Shown: piece by piece, positions 8,087 through 16,151 of the stretch
Position numbering within the stretch: position 1 is the stretch's first letter
How the letters are laid out: every line of letters begins with the position of its first letter
From: Seonamhaeicola maritimus
GTDB taxonomy: Bacteria > Bacteroidota > Bacteroidia > Flavobacteriales > Flavobacteriaceae
DNA: 64,000 nt
Direction: 5' to 3'
Assembly (NCBI RefSeq): GCF_008056315.1
Contig: NZ_VRKQ01000010.1
Coordinates: 372,001 to 436,000, forward strand
Translations under genes and position numbers: made by a program
Notes under the pieces: model-generated
What the model was told of the DNA's origin: nothing
The model's database searches: none
The model's input: the letters and a program-made list of their open reading frames with translations, nothing else

Positions 8087-8539
8087 TTATTTATTTTGAG
8101 AAATATTTCTGCTGTTCTTAAAAAGCTGCATGACTGCTAAGGTAGCTACTACGGTTGTTGCCAACCCCATAACGGCTACAACAAAAGTCACCATACCTAT
8201 ATCAACTTTAAATTTACCATTAAAAGTTTGCATCAATTCAGGCAAAAAATCAGGATTTACCTCAGTGGAATAAAATAAAAAGAAAGCAGTGAATAATAGA
8301 GTTGCAACAAACCCTGTAATCATGCCTGTTTTAAACCCTTCTCCATAAGAAAACGAATCAGATAATTGAAACTTACTTAATCTTACCGCTTCATATACAC
8401 CAAAACCAGTGATGAGTGCATTAAAAAAACTAAAAGCAGGATTTATGTGTTTATTGAACAAGGATAAGATTAAAAAATATGCTATTAAAACAGCACTTGT
8501 TACAAGGCCAAATCTGACTGGAAGTGATAGTGTTTTCAT
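8087..8539 (-). CDS. DUF4199 domain membrane protein
   Basis: A 150-residue protein with four hydrophobic segments (about 10-28, 34-48, 71-92 and 112-138) and the SYGEGFKTGMITGF motif typical of DUF4199, a Bacteroidota inner-membrane family of unknown function. It ends just before the rplU promoter, transcribed in the same direction. Nothing in the sequence shows a catalytic role. Confidence 0.75.
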   Translation of the reverse strand: MKTLSLPVRFGLVTSAVLIAYFLILSLFNKHINPAFSFFNALITGFGVYEAVRLSKFQLSDSFSYGEGFKTGMITGFVATLLFTAFFLFYSTEVNPDFLPELMQTFNGKFKVDIGMVTFVVAVMGLATTVVATLAVMQLFKNSRNISQNK

Positions 8540-8617
8540 CTTTTCTAGAGGTGTTAGGTTCTTAAATTTCGTGAAAAATTATGAGAATCAACAATTTAAC
8601 TCTAAAATTTCAGATCG

Positions 8618-9493
8618 TTATCCCTTCTTTTTATGTGCTAAATACACCCCAATAAGAATTATAATAGTTGCAAATCCCTGCCAAAACCCAAAACGTTCTC
8701 CATCTAAAACCCCCCAAAAAACAGCTACAATTGGCATTAAATAAGTAACAGAAACAGCAAAAACTGGTGTAGATACTTGTACCAATTTATTAAATAACAC
8801 TTTTGCCACTGCTGTTCCAAATAACGACAAGAGCAGCATATACAGTAATGCTGGTTTTAAATGTTCGTTAGTAAGTGTTTCTTCTTTAAAAAACCCTGTA
8901 CTTATTAAAACTATAATTGCCGGAATCATGATAACTACAAAATTGCCAACGGCAATCGTTAATGCTTTTACATGCTGTAAATGTTGCTTTATAATATTTG
9001 TACTGGCAGCATACATGAATGTAGCTATAATTACTAAAGAAGCATAAAGATAATTTTGATTTGGGTTTAATGTAGCCCCATTCATAATTAGCATTATGGT
9101 TCCAATCAATCCAACAAATACTCCCAAAACCTGTCGCTTACTTGATTTCATTTTAAAAATCAAAAAACCAATTATTATGGTATTTAACGGCACTAAAGAG
9201 TTTAATATAGAAGCAATGGAGCTATCTATTTCCGTTTCTGCAAAAGCAAAAAGAAATGCAGGGAAAAAAGTCCCCAATAGTCCGGTTAGAATAATCCCTT
9301 TCCATTCTTTAATACGAATTTCTTTTACTCTTTTAAACCCTATAATGAACAGAAATGTTCCTGTGAATATGATTCTGATGGCTCCTAACTGCATTGGAGT
9401 CAAACCTACCAACCCCTTTTTAATAAGTATGAATGAGCTACCCCAAATTAATGAAAGTACAATTAGGTAAACCCATTTAATATTTCTTCCCAT
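8618..9493 (-). CDS. EamA/DMT-family transporter
   Basis: A 291-residue protein with ten predicted membrane segments in two repeated halves, the layout of the drug/metabolite transporter superfamily (EamA domains). LSLIWGSSFILIKKGL at the N-terminus is the usual start of the first half. These carriers export or import small metabolites such as amino acids; no substrate can be read from the sequence. It is divergently arranged to the metal-binding lipoprotein gene on the right, with a 160-base spacer. Confidence 0.85.
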   Translation of the reverse strand: MGRNIKWVYLIVLSLIWGSSFILIKKGLVGLTPMQLGAIRIIFTGTFLFIIGFKRVKEIRIKEWKGIILTGLLGTFFPAFLFAFAETEIDSSIASILNSLVPLNTIIIGFLIFKMKSSKRQVLGVFVGLIGTIMLIMNGATLNPNQNYLYASLVIIATFMYAASTNIIKQHLQHVKALTIAVGNFVVIMIPAIIVLISTGFFKEETLTNEHLKPALLYMLLLSLFGTAVAKVLFNKLVQVSTPVFAVSVTYLMPIVAVFWGVLDGERFGFWQGFATIIILIGVYLAHKKKG

Positions 9494-9556
9494 ACCTATA
9501 CAAATTTTGCATACACAAAAGTGCGTATTTTTAATTCAATACACAGCTTTATTTAG

Positions 9557-9564
9557 TAATTTTG
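9557..9564 (+). promoter_or_regulatory. -7 promoter element of the HMA lipoprotein gene
   Basis: TAATTTTG matches TAnnTTTG and lies 90 nt before the ATG at 9654. No good -33 TTTG is visible, so activation by a regulator is possible. Confidence 0.5.
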
Positions 9565-9653
9565 CAATTGCATAAGGTGTTAATTAATTCTTAAGTCCTT
9601 TGATTATTAACGCTGTATTAGTAAATTGTTTATCCTTTTAAATTTCTATCATA

Positions 9654-10148
9654 ATGAAAACATTAAAAAATATTATGGCCCTTGCAATAATGGTTCTAAT
9701 AACTCTTAATTGCAAAAATGAAGTAAAACCAGAAGTTAAGACGGTTGACGTTGCTTCTGAAACTTCAAAAACTTTAGACCCAAACGCTAACTACACAAAA
9801 GCTGAATTTAAAATTGATGGTATGACCTGTGAAATTGGTTGTGCTAAGACCATTGAAAAGAAAATAGCAAAAATGGAAGGCGTAAAGTCTGCTAAGGTAG
9901 ATTTTGACAGAAAACTAGCTATGGTTGAATATAATGATGCTAAAGTAACTACAACTTCTTTAGAAGAAACCGTAACTAAAGTTGCCGACATTTATAAAGT
10001 TAGTGATATGAAATCTGTTGATGATTTTTCGACAGGAAAGAAATGTGCTGATGACTGTAAAAAAGAATGTTGTGCAGATAAAACCGAAGTAGAGAAAAAA
10101 GCATGTGCAGAAGATTGTAAAAAGGCCTGTTGCGCACAAAAAGCTTAA
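9654..10148 (+). CDS. Heavy-metal-associated domain lipoprotein with Cys-rich tail
   Basis: A 164-residue predicted lipoprotein: signal peptide with the lipobox Cys at residue 20, a short linker, then one HMA domain (about 48-115) with the metal site GMTCEIGC (Cys 59 and 63). The site is CxxxC, one residue longer than the classic CxxC. The last ~35 residues carry two Cys clusters of the type CADDCKKECC and CAEDCKKACC, which look like an added thiol metal-binding module. It probably binds copper or another soft metal in the periplasm. It is monocistronic with a terminator shared with gldD. Confidence 0.82.
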   Translation: MKTLKNIMALAIMVLITLNCKNEVKPEVKTVDVASETSKTLDPNANYTKAEFKIDGMTCEIGCAKTIEKKIAKMEGVKSAKVDFDRKLAMVEYNDAKVTTTSLEETVTKVADIYKVSDMKSVDDFSTGKKCADDCKKECCADKTEVEKKACAEDCKKACCAQKA

Positions 10149-10166
10149 CGAGTTTTTATTAGAAAT

Positions 10167-10196
10167 AAAGCTTCTCTTTTTAAGGGAAGCTTTTTT
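10167..10196. terminator. Bidirectional terminator between HMA gene and gldD
   Basis: Stem AAAGCTTC.../...GAAGCTTTTTT with runs of A and T on either side, between two convergent genes; its T-run overlaps the gldD stop codon. Confidence 0.8.
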
Positions 10197-10773
10197 ATTT
10201 CCACCTAAGGGTTTCCATAATATGCATAATATCTTTTTGAAGATAATTTGCTGCCGGTAAAATTGAATCATAATTAGGTCTCGCATAAAAGTATAAAGAA
10301 CCTGTTAAAAAATGATTCACACTATCCGTTACATAAAACTGTGCAGGGGACGCGACATTACCCTTCACTTCAGACAAAGTACCATAAACTTTATGCTCTG
10401 CATTTTCATATGGTGTAACCGGAATCTCATCGGCTTTTTTAGTATGTTCTAAAGTGAATTTCTGAGCATCACGCAGAAAATTCTGCAAGTTTTTTTTATT
10501 GCCTTCAACCGCTTTATAGGTTAAAAAAATAGTTCCCTTTAGTGTTTGGTATTCTATATTAATACCATAGCTCTTTGTTGGAGCTTTCATTTCTTTTAAA
10601 GAAATATTTTCAGCTAATAAATTGGTTTCAAACGAAAAAGGCACTTTAAAATTAGACTTCACATATTTTGCTTCTGGGTAATCTAACCTTAAAAAAGCTT
10701 TAGGCTTTGGCTTATAATCTTCACCACAAGAAACACAAACAATAACCAGGAAAAGTAAAAAATAACGACTCAT
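10195..10773 (-). CDS. gldD: Gliding motility lipoprotein GldD
   Basis: A 192-residue lipoprotein (lipobox Cys at residue 16) matching GldD in length and in blocks such as FLRLDYPEAKY, SFET and YFYARPNYDSI near the C-terminus. GldD is needed for gliding in Flavobacterium johnsoniae. Its ATG overlaps the gldE stop by one base (TAATG), the conserved gldE-gldD coupling. Molecular role remains unknown; it sits in the cell envelope. Confidence 0.93.
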   Translation of the reverse strand: MSRYFLLFLVIVCVSCGEDYKPKPKAFLRLDYPEAKYVKSNFKVPFSFETNLLAENISLKEMKAPTKSYGINIEYQTLKGTIFLTYKAVEGNKKNLQNFLRDAQKFTLEHTKKADEIPVTPYENAEHKVYGTLSEVKGNVASPAQFYVTDSVNHFLTGSLYFYARPNYDSILPAANYLQKDIMHIMETLRWK

Positions 10774-12077
10774 TAGGTAATAGTGAATTTTACAAGTTTA
10801 ATTCTTTTTCGGTCTAAAGCTTCAATAGTAAAAACGTAATTTTTGAAATTTATTTTACTATTCAATTTCGGAAAGCTTCCAGATATTTCTAAAACAAAAC
10901 CAGCAATGGTCTCGGCTTCACCTTTATTTTCTTCAAAAAGATCTTCGTCTTCAATTTTGGTTATTCTATAAATATCTTTTAAAGCTGTTTTCCCTTCAAA
11001 CACATAGTTGTTCTCATCTAATTTAGAGTATTGCAAATCTTCATCATCAAACTCATCACTAATATCGCCTACAATTTCTTCAATAATATCTTCTAAAGAA
11101 ATCAAACCAGAGGTTCCTCCATATTCATCAACAACAACTGCTAAATGCACTTTTTTATCTTGGAATTCAGCCATTAAATCGTCCAACTTTTTATTCTCTG
11201 GAACAAAAAATGGTTCTCTAATCAATTTTACCCAATTAAATTGTTTCTTATTTATATGAGGTAACAAATCTTTTACATAAAGTATCCCTTTAATTTGATC
11301 AATGTTATCTTCAAAAACTGGAATTCTTGAATACCCTTTTGCAATTATTTCAGGCATAATTTCTGCATATTTTTGCTCTACATTTAAGGCAAAAATATCA
11401 ATGCGCGGACGCATAACTTGTTTAGTATCGGTATTTCCAAATGACACAATGCCCTGTAAAATCTTATGCTCCTCTTTAGTTGTATCTTCTTCACTTGTAA
11501 GCTCTAATGCTTGTGATAATTGATCTACACTCAAATTAGATTTACGTCTACCTAATTTATTATGGATAGCCAAGGTTACACTTTGCATTGGTAAACTAAC
11601 GGGAGAAAAAACCACATCTAAAACCTTAAGCGGATACGCCATAAAAGAAGCAAACTTTACATTGTTTCTGCTAGCATAAATCTTGGGTAATATTTCACCA
11701 AAAAGCAAGATTAAAAAGGTAATTACAATTACTTCAATAATAAACTTCACTGTTGGATCTGAAATATTTCCAAAAATAAAATCGCCCAAATAAGCAAATA
11801 AAATAACCGTAGCAATATTTATAAAATTATTCGCAACAAGAATAGTTGCCAATAGCTTTTTAGGTCTGTCTAATAGTTTTGAAACTAATTGCAAGCGTTT
11901 AGACTTTTCCTCTAAACCTATTTCAATATCATTTTTACTCAGCGAGAAAAGCGCCACTTCGGCACCAGAAATAAGCGCAGAACAAATTAAAAGTATAATC
12001 AGCAATACAAAACCAGAAACAACTGAAAAATCAATTGTAATGAATAGGCTTACAAAACTGGAAGGGTCAGGGTCCAA
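10773..12077 (-). CDS. gldE: Gliding motility-associated protein GldE (DUF21/CBS/CorC-HlyC)
   Basis: A 434-residue protein: N-terminal DUF21 (CNNM) membrane domain with about four segments (residues 10-170), two CBS domains (about 200-330) with the motif VVDEYGGTSGLISLEDIIEEIVG, and a C-terminal CorC/HlyC domain. This CNNM/CorC layout is that of magnesium or cobalt efflux-type proteins. GldE supports gliding together with GldD. The only usable start is a TTG at 12077 (reading MDPDPSSF); an in-frame stop lies seven codons upstream and no Met follows for more than 100 residues. Confidence 0.93.
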   Translation of the reverse strand: MDPDPSSFVSLFITIDFSVVSGFVLLIILLICSALISGAEVALFSLSKNDIEIGLEEKSKRLQLVSKLLDRPKKLLATILVANNFINIATVILFAYLGDFIFGNISDPTVKFIIEVIVITFLILLFGEILPKIYASRNNVKFASFMAYPLKVLDVVFSPVSLPMQSVTLAIHNKLGRRKSNLSVDQLSQALELTSEEDTTKEEHKILQGIVSFGNTDTKQVMRPRIDIFALNVEQKYAEIMPEIIAKGYSRIPVFEDNIDQIKGILYVKDLLPHINKKQFNWVKLIREPFFVPENKKLDDLMAEFQDKKVHLAVVVDEYGGTSGLISLEDIIEEIVGDISDEFDDEDLQYSKLDENNYVFEGKTALKDIYRITKIEDEDLFEENKGEAETIAGFVLEISGSFPKLNSKINFKNYVFTIEALDRKRIKLVKFTIT

Positions 12078-12127
12078 ATACTTTGGTTTTAGTTAAACAA
12101 AAGCCGTAAAAAAGGCTCATTAATTCT

Positions 12128-12580
12128 TTAAAACGGAAGGTCATCGTCTTGAACAGGTTCACTTGCAGCAGGCTGTTGATTGTTTGCAACAGGATTTTGA
12201 GCTGGCGCCGGTTTACTAGAAGCAGCGTTATTCTCACTTTCTTTTCTTGTAGATAAAAAAGTAAAATCGTTACACTGAATTTCTGTAGAATAGCGTTCAT
12301 TTCCGTTATCATCTTGCCATTTACGTGTTTTTAAACGCCCTTCAATATAAACTTTATCGCCTTTACTTAAGTACTTTTCGCAAATTTCAGCGCCTTTATT
12401 TCTAACAACAATATTGTGCCACTCTGTATTGGTAACACGTTCATTAGTTTGTTTGTTAGTATAGGTTTCGTTTGTTGCTAAAGGGAATCTTCCAATGCAT
12501 CCTCCTCCTTCAAAATAATGCATTTTCACCTCATCTCCTAAATGCCCTATTAGCATTACTTTATTTAATGTTCCTGACAT
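12128..12580 (-). CDS. ssb: Single-stranded DNA-binding protein
   Basis: A 150-residue SSB: OB-fold over residues 1-110 (MSGTLNKVMLIGHLG, NTEWHNIVV, YIEGRLKTRKW), a Pro/Asn/Gln/Ala-rich linker, and the acidic tip DDDLPF that recruits replication and repair proteins. It coats ssDNA in replication, repair and recombination. A -7 element lies 22-29 nt upstream. It sits between mutY and gldE, an order common in Flavobacteria. Confidence 0.96.
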   Translation of the reverse strand: MSGTLNKVMLIGHLGDEVKMHYFEGGGCIGRFPLATNETYTNKQTNERVTNTEWHNIVVRNKGAEICEKYLSKGDKVYIEGRLKTRKWQDDNGNERYSTEIQCNDFTFLSTRKESENNAASSKPAPAQNPVANNQQPAASEPVQDDDLPF

Positions 12581-12601
12581 AGCTTTAATTATTTATGTAT
12601 G

Positions 12602-12609
12602 CAAAATTA
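12602..12609 (-). promoter_or_regulatory. -7 promoter element of ssb
   Basis: TAATTTTG on the minus strand, 22 nt before the ssb start codon; weak -33 region. Confidence 0.55.
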
Positions 12610-12667
12610 CTTAATTGTAACTCATTTTTAAAATTAATAAAAAAATATGATTAGCAATTCTTTTGAG

Positions 12668-13708
12668 CTAAAAACTAAAAGCTTCAATAAAGTTGCCAAT
12701 TAAAATTGGGACCGCAAATTGATCTACTTTCTCAATTGAAACTCCTTCAGTCTTAAGGCTTTCAACATTAACAATCCAAAACTTAGTATATAAATGTTGA
12801 TGCGATAATTTATGAACAACACTTTTTTCATTGTAAAGAGACAACTCAAAAGGCATGTCTTTAGCAAATTCATGAGCTTCAATTTGCCTTTTAAAGGCAT
12901 CAAAATCCATTTCAGCTTCTGTTTCCATTAAAGGGAATTGATATAAATTCTGCCAAATACCCTTTCCTTCTCGTTTCTCTAAAATGGTTTTTCCATCTCC
13001 AGAAATAAAAACCAAGAAATTGAAATATTTCTTTTTCGCTTTAGCGGATTTAATCTTGACGGGTAATTGATTAATTAAATTTTTATTAAATGCCTCACAA
13101 GAATCTTTAAAAGGACATATTGTACAATCCGGACTATGTGGTTTACATTGCACCGCACCAAATTCCATAATAGCTTGATTGAAATTGGCTGGATCTTTTT
13201 TATCAATTAGTTCCTGAGCTAAAGTTTTAAATTCTTTAGTTCCTTTTGATGAATTAATAGGTATATCTATGCCATAATACCGAGACAGCACTCTATACAC
13301 ATTACCATCAACTACAGCTGCTGATTCATTAAAACAAATAGAAGCAATGGCACTAGCGGTATAATCACCCACACCTTTCAAAGTTAACAGTTCTTTATAG
13401 GTGCTTGGGAACCTACCATTTAATTCATTAACAATGTATTTTGCGGCAGCATGTAAATTTCTGGCGCGTGAATAATATCCTAACCCTTGCCAAAGCTTTA
13501 ACACTTTGCTCTCATCTGCCGATGCCAATTGAAAGACAGTAGGGAATTCACTTAAAAAAGCTTCATAATAAGGTAACCCCTGTTTAACCTGTGTTTGCTG
13601 CAAAATAATTTCTGAAAGCCAAATAGAATAAGGGTCTTTAGTTTCCCTCCACGGAAGACTTCTCTTATTGATTGAATACCAGTTGATTAAAGATTCTGAA
13701 AATTGCAT
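12668..13708 (-). CDS. mutY: A/G-specific adenine glycosylase MutY
   Basis: A 346-residue base-excision enzyme that removes adenine opposite 8-oxoguanine. The helix-hairpin-helix LKGVGDYTASAI is at about 109-120, the catalytic Asp lies in AAVVDGNVYRV, and the four iron-sulphur Cys are in the block CKPHSPDCTICPFKDSC (about 190-206). A NUDIX-like 8-oxoG recognition domain fills residues 225-345. First gene of a leftward set followed by ssb and gldED, divergent from the HU gene. Confidence 0.96.
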   Translation of the reverse strand: MQFSESLINWYSINKRSLPWRETKDPYSIWLSEIILQQTQVKQGLPYYEAFLSEFPTVFQLASADESKVLKLWQGLGYYSRARNLHAAAKYIVNELNGRFPSTYKELLTLKGVGDYTASAIASICFNESAAVVDGNVYRVLSRYYGIDIPINSSKGTKEFKTLAQELIDKKDPANFNQAIMEFGAVQCKPHSPDCTICPFKDSCEAFNKNLINQLPVKIKSAKAKKKYFNFLVFISGDGKTILEKREGKGIWQNLYQFPLMETEAEMDFDAFKRQIEAHEFAKDMPFELSLYNEKSVVHKLSHQHLYTKFWIVNVESLKTEGVSIEKVDQFAVPILIGNFIEAFSF

Positions 13709-13770
13709 TAGCCGTTTTTAGACGAAGGGCTAAAATAAACCTTTATAATCTTAAATTTTAATGAATTAGG

Positions 13771-13803
13771 TTTGAAATATTGAATATTTAATTCCTATAT
13801 TTG
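13771..13803 (+). promoter_or_regulatory. Promoter of the HU gene
   Basis: TTTG, 21 nt, TATATTTG; good Bacteroidota promoter ending about 47 nt before the HU start codon. Confidence 0.78.
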
Positions 13804-13850
13804 CATCCCTTTAAAATATTATTATAGTAATCAAAAAATAAAAATTTAAA

Positions 13851-14141
13851 ATGACGAAGGCTGATTTAGTAGCAAAAATTTCTGAGAAATTAGGAATTGA
13901 AAAAGGAGATGTTCAAGCAACTGTTGAATCTTTTATGGAAGAAGTAAAAACTTCTTTAGAAAGTGGTGACAACGTTTATTTAAGAGGTTTTGGTAGCTTT
14001 ATTATTAAGACAAGAGCTGAAAAAACTGGTAGAAACATTTCTAAAAACACAACTATTAAAATTCCTGCTCACAACATTCCTGCATTTAAGCCTGCAAAAG
14101 TTTTTGTTGAAGGAGTTAAAACTAACGTAGACGTTAAGTAA
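13851..14141 (+). CDS. HU family DNA-binding protein
   Basis: A 96-residue HU/IHF-type histone-like protein: MTKADLVAKISEKLG at the start, LRGFGSFIIKTRAEKTGRN in the beta-arm region and a proline-bearing IPAHNIPAFKPAK near the C-terminus. It bends and compacts DNA. It is followed within 45 bases by a 30-residue basic protein gene and then by RNase E/G; the first two probably form one transcript that stops at the hairpin at 14283. Confidence 0.95.
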   Translation: MTKADLVAKISEKLGIEKGDVQATVESFMEEVKTSLESGDNVYLRGFGSFIIKTRAEKTGRNISKNTTIKIPAHNIPAFKPAKVFVEGVKTNVDVK

Positions 14142-14186
14142 CAAACGCATTTAAAAATAAATTATTAATTTAAAAATACACTATTT

Positions 14187-14279
14187 ATGCCAAGTGGTAA
14201 AAAACGCAAAAGACATAAGGTAGCGACGCACAAGCGTAAAAAACGTAGACGCGCTAATCGTCACAAAAAGAAAAAATAA
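14187..14279 (+). CDS. 30-residue very basic protein, ribosomal bS22/mS38-like candidate
   Basis: A short frame of 30 codons beginning MPSGKKRKRHKVATHKRKK; 19 of 30 residues are Lys or Arg and there are no acidic residues. Such proteins occur at this place, between HU and RNase E/G, in many Bacteroidota as I recall. The composition fits a small ribosomal protein, and the KRRRANRHKKKK ending resembles the AURKAIP1/COX24 (mS38, mycobacterial bS22) type. Start ATG is preceded by an A/T-rich leader and the stop is followed by a strong terminator, so it is expressed as its own unit with HU. Ribosomal assignment is inference. Confidence 0.72.
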   Translation: MPSGKKRKRHKVATHKRKKRRRANRHKKKK

Positions 14280-14282
14280 ATC

Positions 14283-14311
14283 AAAAAAGTAGTTATCCTA
14301 ACTACTTTTTT
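14283..14311 (+). terminator. Terminator after the basic small protein
   Basis: AAAAAAGTAGTTA, loop TCC, TAACTACTTTTTT: a 13-bp stem ending in six T, four bases after the stop codon. Confidence 0.88.
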
Positions 14312-14339
14312 GGTTAAAAACAACAACGTTCTTTGAAAT

Positions 14340-14522
14340 GAGTTCATAGAGTATGAACTCCACGGGTTAAAAATCCTGTGAAGATTATCTAAAACAAACC
14401 TTAGGTAATCTATAAAATATTGTTTAATCCATCTGTACAATCCTGTAATTGGTTGATAGTAATTAGTTTTCAGATAAAAATGAAAACAGAAAAACTGAGA
14501 ACCAATTATGAAGCGTATGGAT
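14340..14522 (+). promoter_or_regulatory. Structured 5' leader of RNase E/G
   Basis: Four consecutive stems lie between the upstream terminator and the RNase E/G start. (1) 14340-14360: perfect 9-bp stem GAGTTCATA/TATGAACTC with a 3-nt loop. (2) 14361-14380: CACGGG/CCTGTG. (3) 14382-14411: 11-bp stem AGATTATCTAA/TTAGGTAATCT with one G-U pair. (4) 14427-14522: nested stems ATCCAT/ATGGAT, AATTGGTT/AACCAATT and GTTTTCA/TGAAAAC. The last ends 13 nt before the ATG. Such density is not chance and resembles in principle the autoregulatory rne leader of enterobacteria. Confidence 0.75.
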
Positions 14523-14535
14523 AAAAATTAACTAA

Positions 14536-16080
14536 ATGGATAAAGAATTGATTATTCGATCTAGTTCCGAAGCTGTTGATTTTGCCTTATTAAAAGATGG
14601 AAAACTAATTGAATTACAAAAGGATGAAGACGAGAACAATTTTTCTGTTGGTGATGTGTTTATAGCCAAAATAAGAAAAACAGTTCCGGGTTTAAATGCT
14701 GCATTTGTTAATGTAGGATATGACAAAGATGCATTTTTGCATTATCATGATTTAGGTCCAAAATTGCCTTCACTTTTAAAATTCACAAAACGTGTAAGCA
14801 CAGGTAAATTAAGAGATTTTTCTTTAAAAAATTTCCCATTTGAAAAAGATATTGATAAAGACGGCAAGATTGTCGACGCATTAAAATCAAATCAATCGCT
14901 ATTAGTACAAATAGTAAAAGAACCCATTTCTACAAAAGGCCCTAGAATAAGCTCAGAGCTTTCTATTGCCGGTAGATATATTGTTTTAGTACCTTTTTCT
15001 AGTCGCATTTCTATTTCACAAAAAATAGAAGAACGCGAAGAAAAAGACCGCTTAAAACGATTGGTAAAAAGTATAACACCACAAGGGTTTGGAGTTATTG
15101 TACGTACGGTAGCACAAGGCAAAAAAGTAGCCGAACTAGATAAAGATTTACAGAATTTGCTTAGTCGTTGGACAGCAATGTGTAAAAAGTTACATAGAGC
15201 CCATCATCCTAGTAAAGTGTTAGGAGAAATGAACAAAGCCTCGTCTATTTTACGAGACATTTTTAACGACACCTTTACAGGAATAACAGTTGATGATGAA
15301 GAGCTTTATTATCAAGTAAAAGATTATCTGCAAGAAATTGCACCAAAGAAAGAATCAATAGTTAAGTTGCATCAATCCAAAGTTCCAATTTTTGAAAAAT
15401 TCGGAATTGAAAGACAAATAAAAACCTCCTTTGGAAGAACCGTTTCTATGGCTAAAGGTGCCTATTTAGTAATAGAGCATACAGAGGCATTACATGTTAT
15501 AGATGTAAATAGCGGAAACCGTTCTAACAAAGCCAGTAACCAAGAGGATACAGCGCTAGAAGTTAATTTAATAGCCGCTACAGAAATGGCTCGCCAGTTA
15601 CGATTACGTGATATGGGCGGAATTATAGTAGTAGATTTTATTGACATGACCAGTGCCGAAAACAGGCAAAAGCTCTTTAATCATCTTCGTGATGAAATGA
15701 AAGACGATAGAGCAAAACACAAAATTTTGCCTCCAAGTAAATTCGGATTGATTCAAATTACAAGACAGCGTGTACGACCAGAAATGAATATTAAAACCCG
15801 GGAGGAAAATCCTAACGGTATTAATGGTGCCGAAGTAGAAGCACCTATTGGTTTAGTACAAAAAATAACGCACGATCTTGAAGTATTGTACCGTAAAGAC
15901 TATAAAAAGGTGACCTTAAACACACATCCTTTTATAGCAGCCTTTTTAACTAAAGGTTTTCCATCTATACGTTCAAAATGGTTTTTTGAACACAAAAAAT
16001 GGGTTAAAATTTTACCAAGAGATGCTTACACATATTTAGAGTACCACTTTTTCGATAAAGATGGTAATCAAATTAAATAA
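14536..16080 (+). CDS. rng: Ribonuclease E/G family protein
   Basis: A 514-residue endoribonuclease of RNase G size, lacking the long C-terminal scaffold of E. coli RNase E. It has an embedded S1 RNA-binding domain (about 36-130), the 5'-sensor/RNase H-like region and the DNase I-like catalytic core with VIDVNSGNRSNK (about 324-335) and IVVDFIDMTS (about 357-366), which supply the magnesium-binding Asp residues. It cleaves AU-rich single-stranded RNA in rRNA maturation and mRNA decay. ATG at 14536 directly follows the structured leader; a terminator follows the stop. Confidence 0.94.
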   Translation: MDKELIIRSSSEAVDFALLKDGKLIELQKDEDENNFSVGDVFIAKIRKTVPGLNAAFVNVGYDKDAFLHYHDLGPKLPSLLKFTKRVSTGKLRDFSLKNFPFEKDIDKDGKIVDALKSNQSLLVQIVKEPISTKGPRISSELSIAGRYIVLVPFSSRISISQKIEEREEKDRLKRLVKSITPQGFGVIVRTVAQGKKVAELDKDLQNLLSRWTAMCKKLHRAHHPSKVLGEMNKASSILRDIFNDTFTGITVDDEELYYQVKDYLQEIAPKKESIVKLHQSKVPIFEKFGIERQIKTSFGRTVSMAKGAYLVIEHTEALHVIDVNSGNRSNKASNQEDTALEVNLIAATEMARQLRLRDMGGIIVVDFIDMTSAENRQKLFNHLRDEMKDDRAKHKILPPSKFGLIQITRQRVRPEMNIKTREENPNGINGAEVEAPIGLVQKITHDLEVLYRKDYKKVTLNTHPFIAAFLTKGFPSIRSKWFFEHKKWVKILPRDAYTYLEYHFFDKDGNQIK

Positions 16081-16083
16081 TTT

Positions 16084-16121
16084 AAAAAGCCTTACTATTT
16101 ATTTAGTAAGGCTTTTTTTTT
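16084..16121 (+). terminator. Terminator of RNase E/G gene
   Basis: AAAAAGCCTTACTA, loop TTTATT, TAGTAAGGC and nine T. Confidence 0.88.
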
Positions 16122-16151
16122 GACAATTTCGGTAGTAACCTTAATAGCTAC

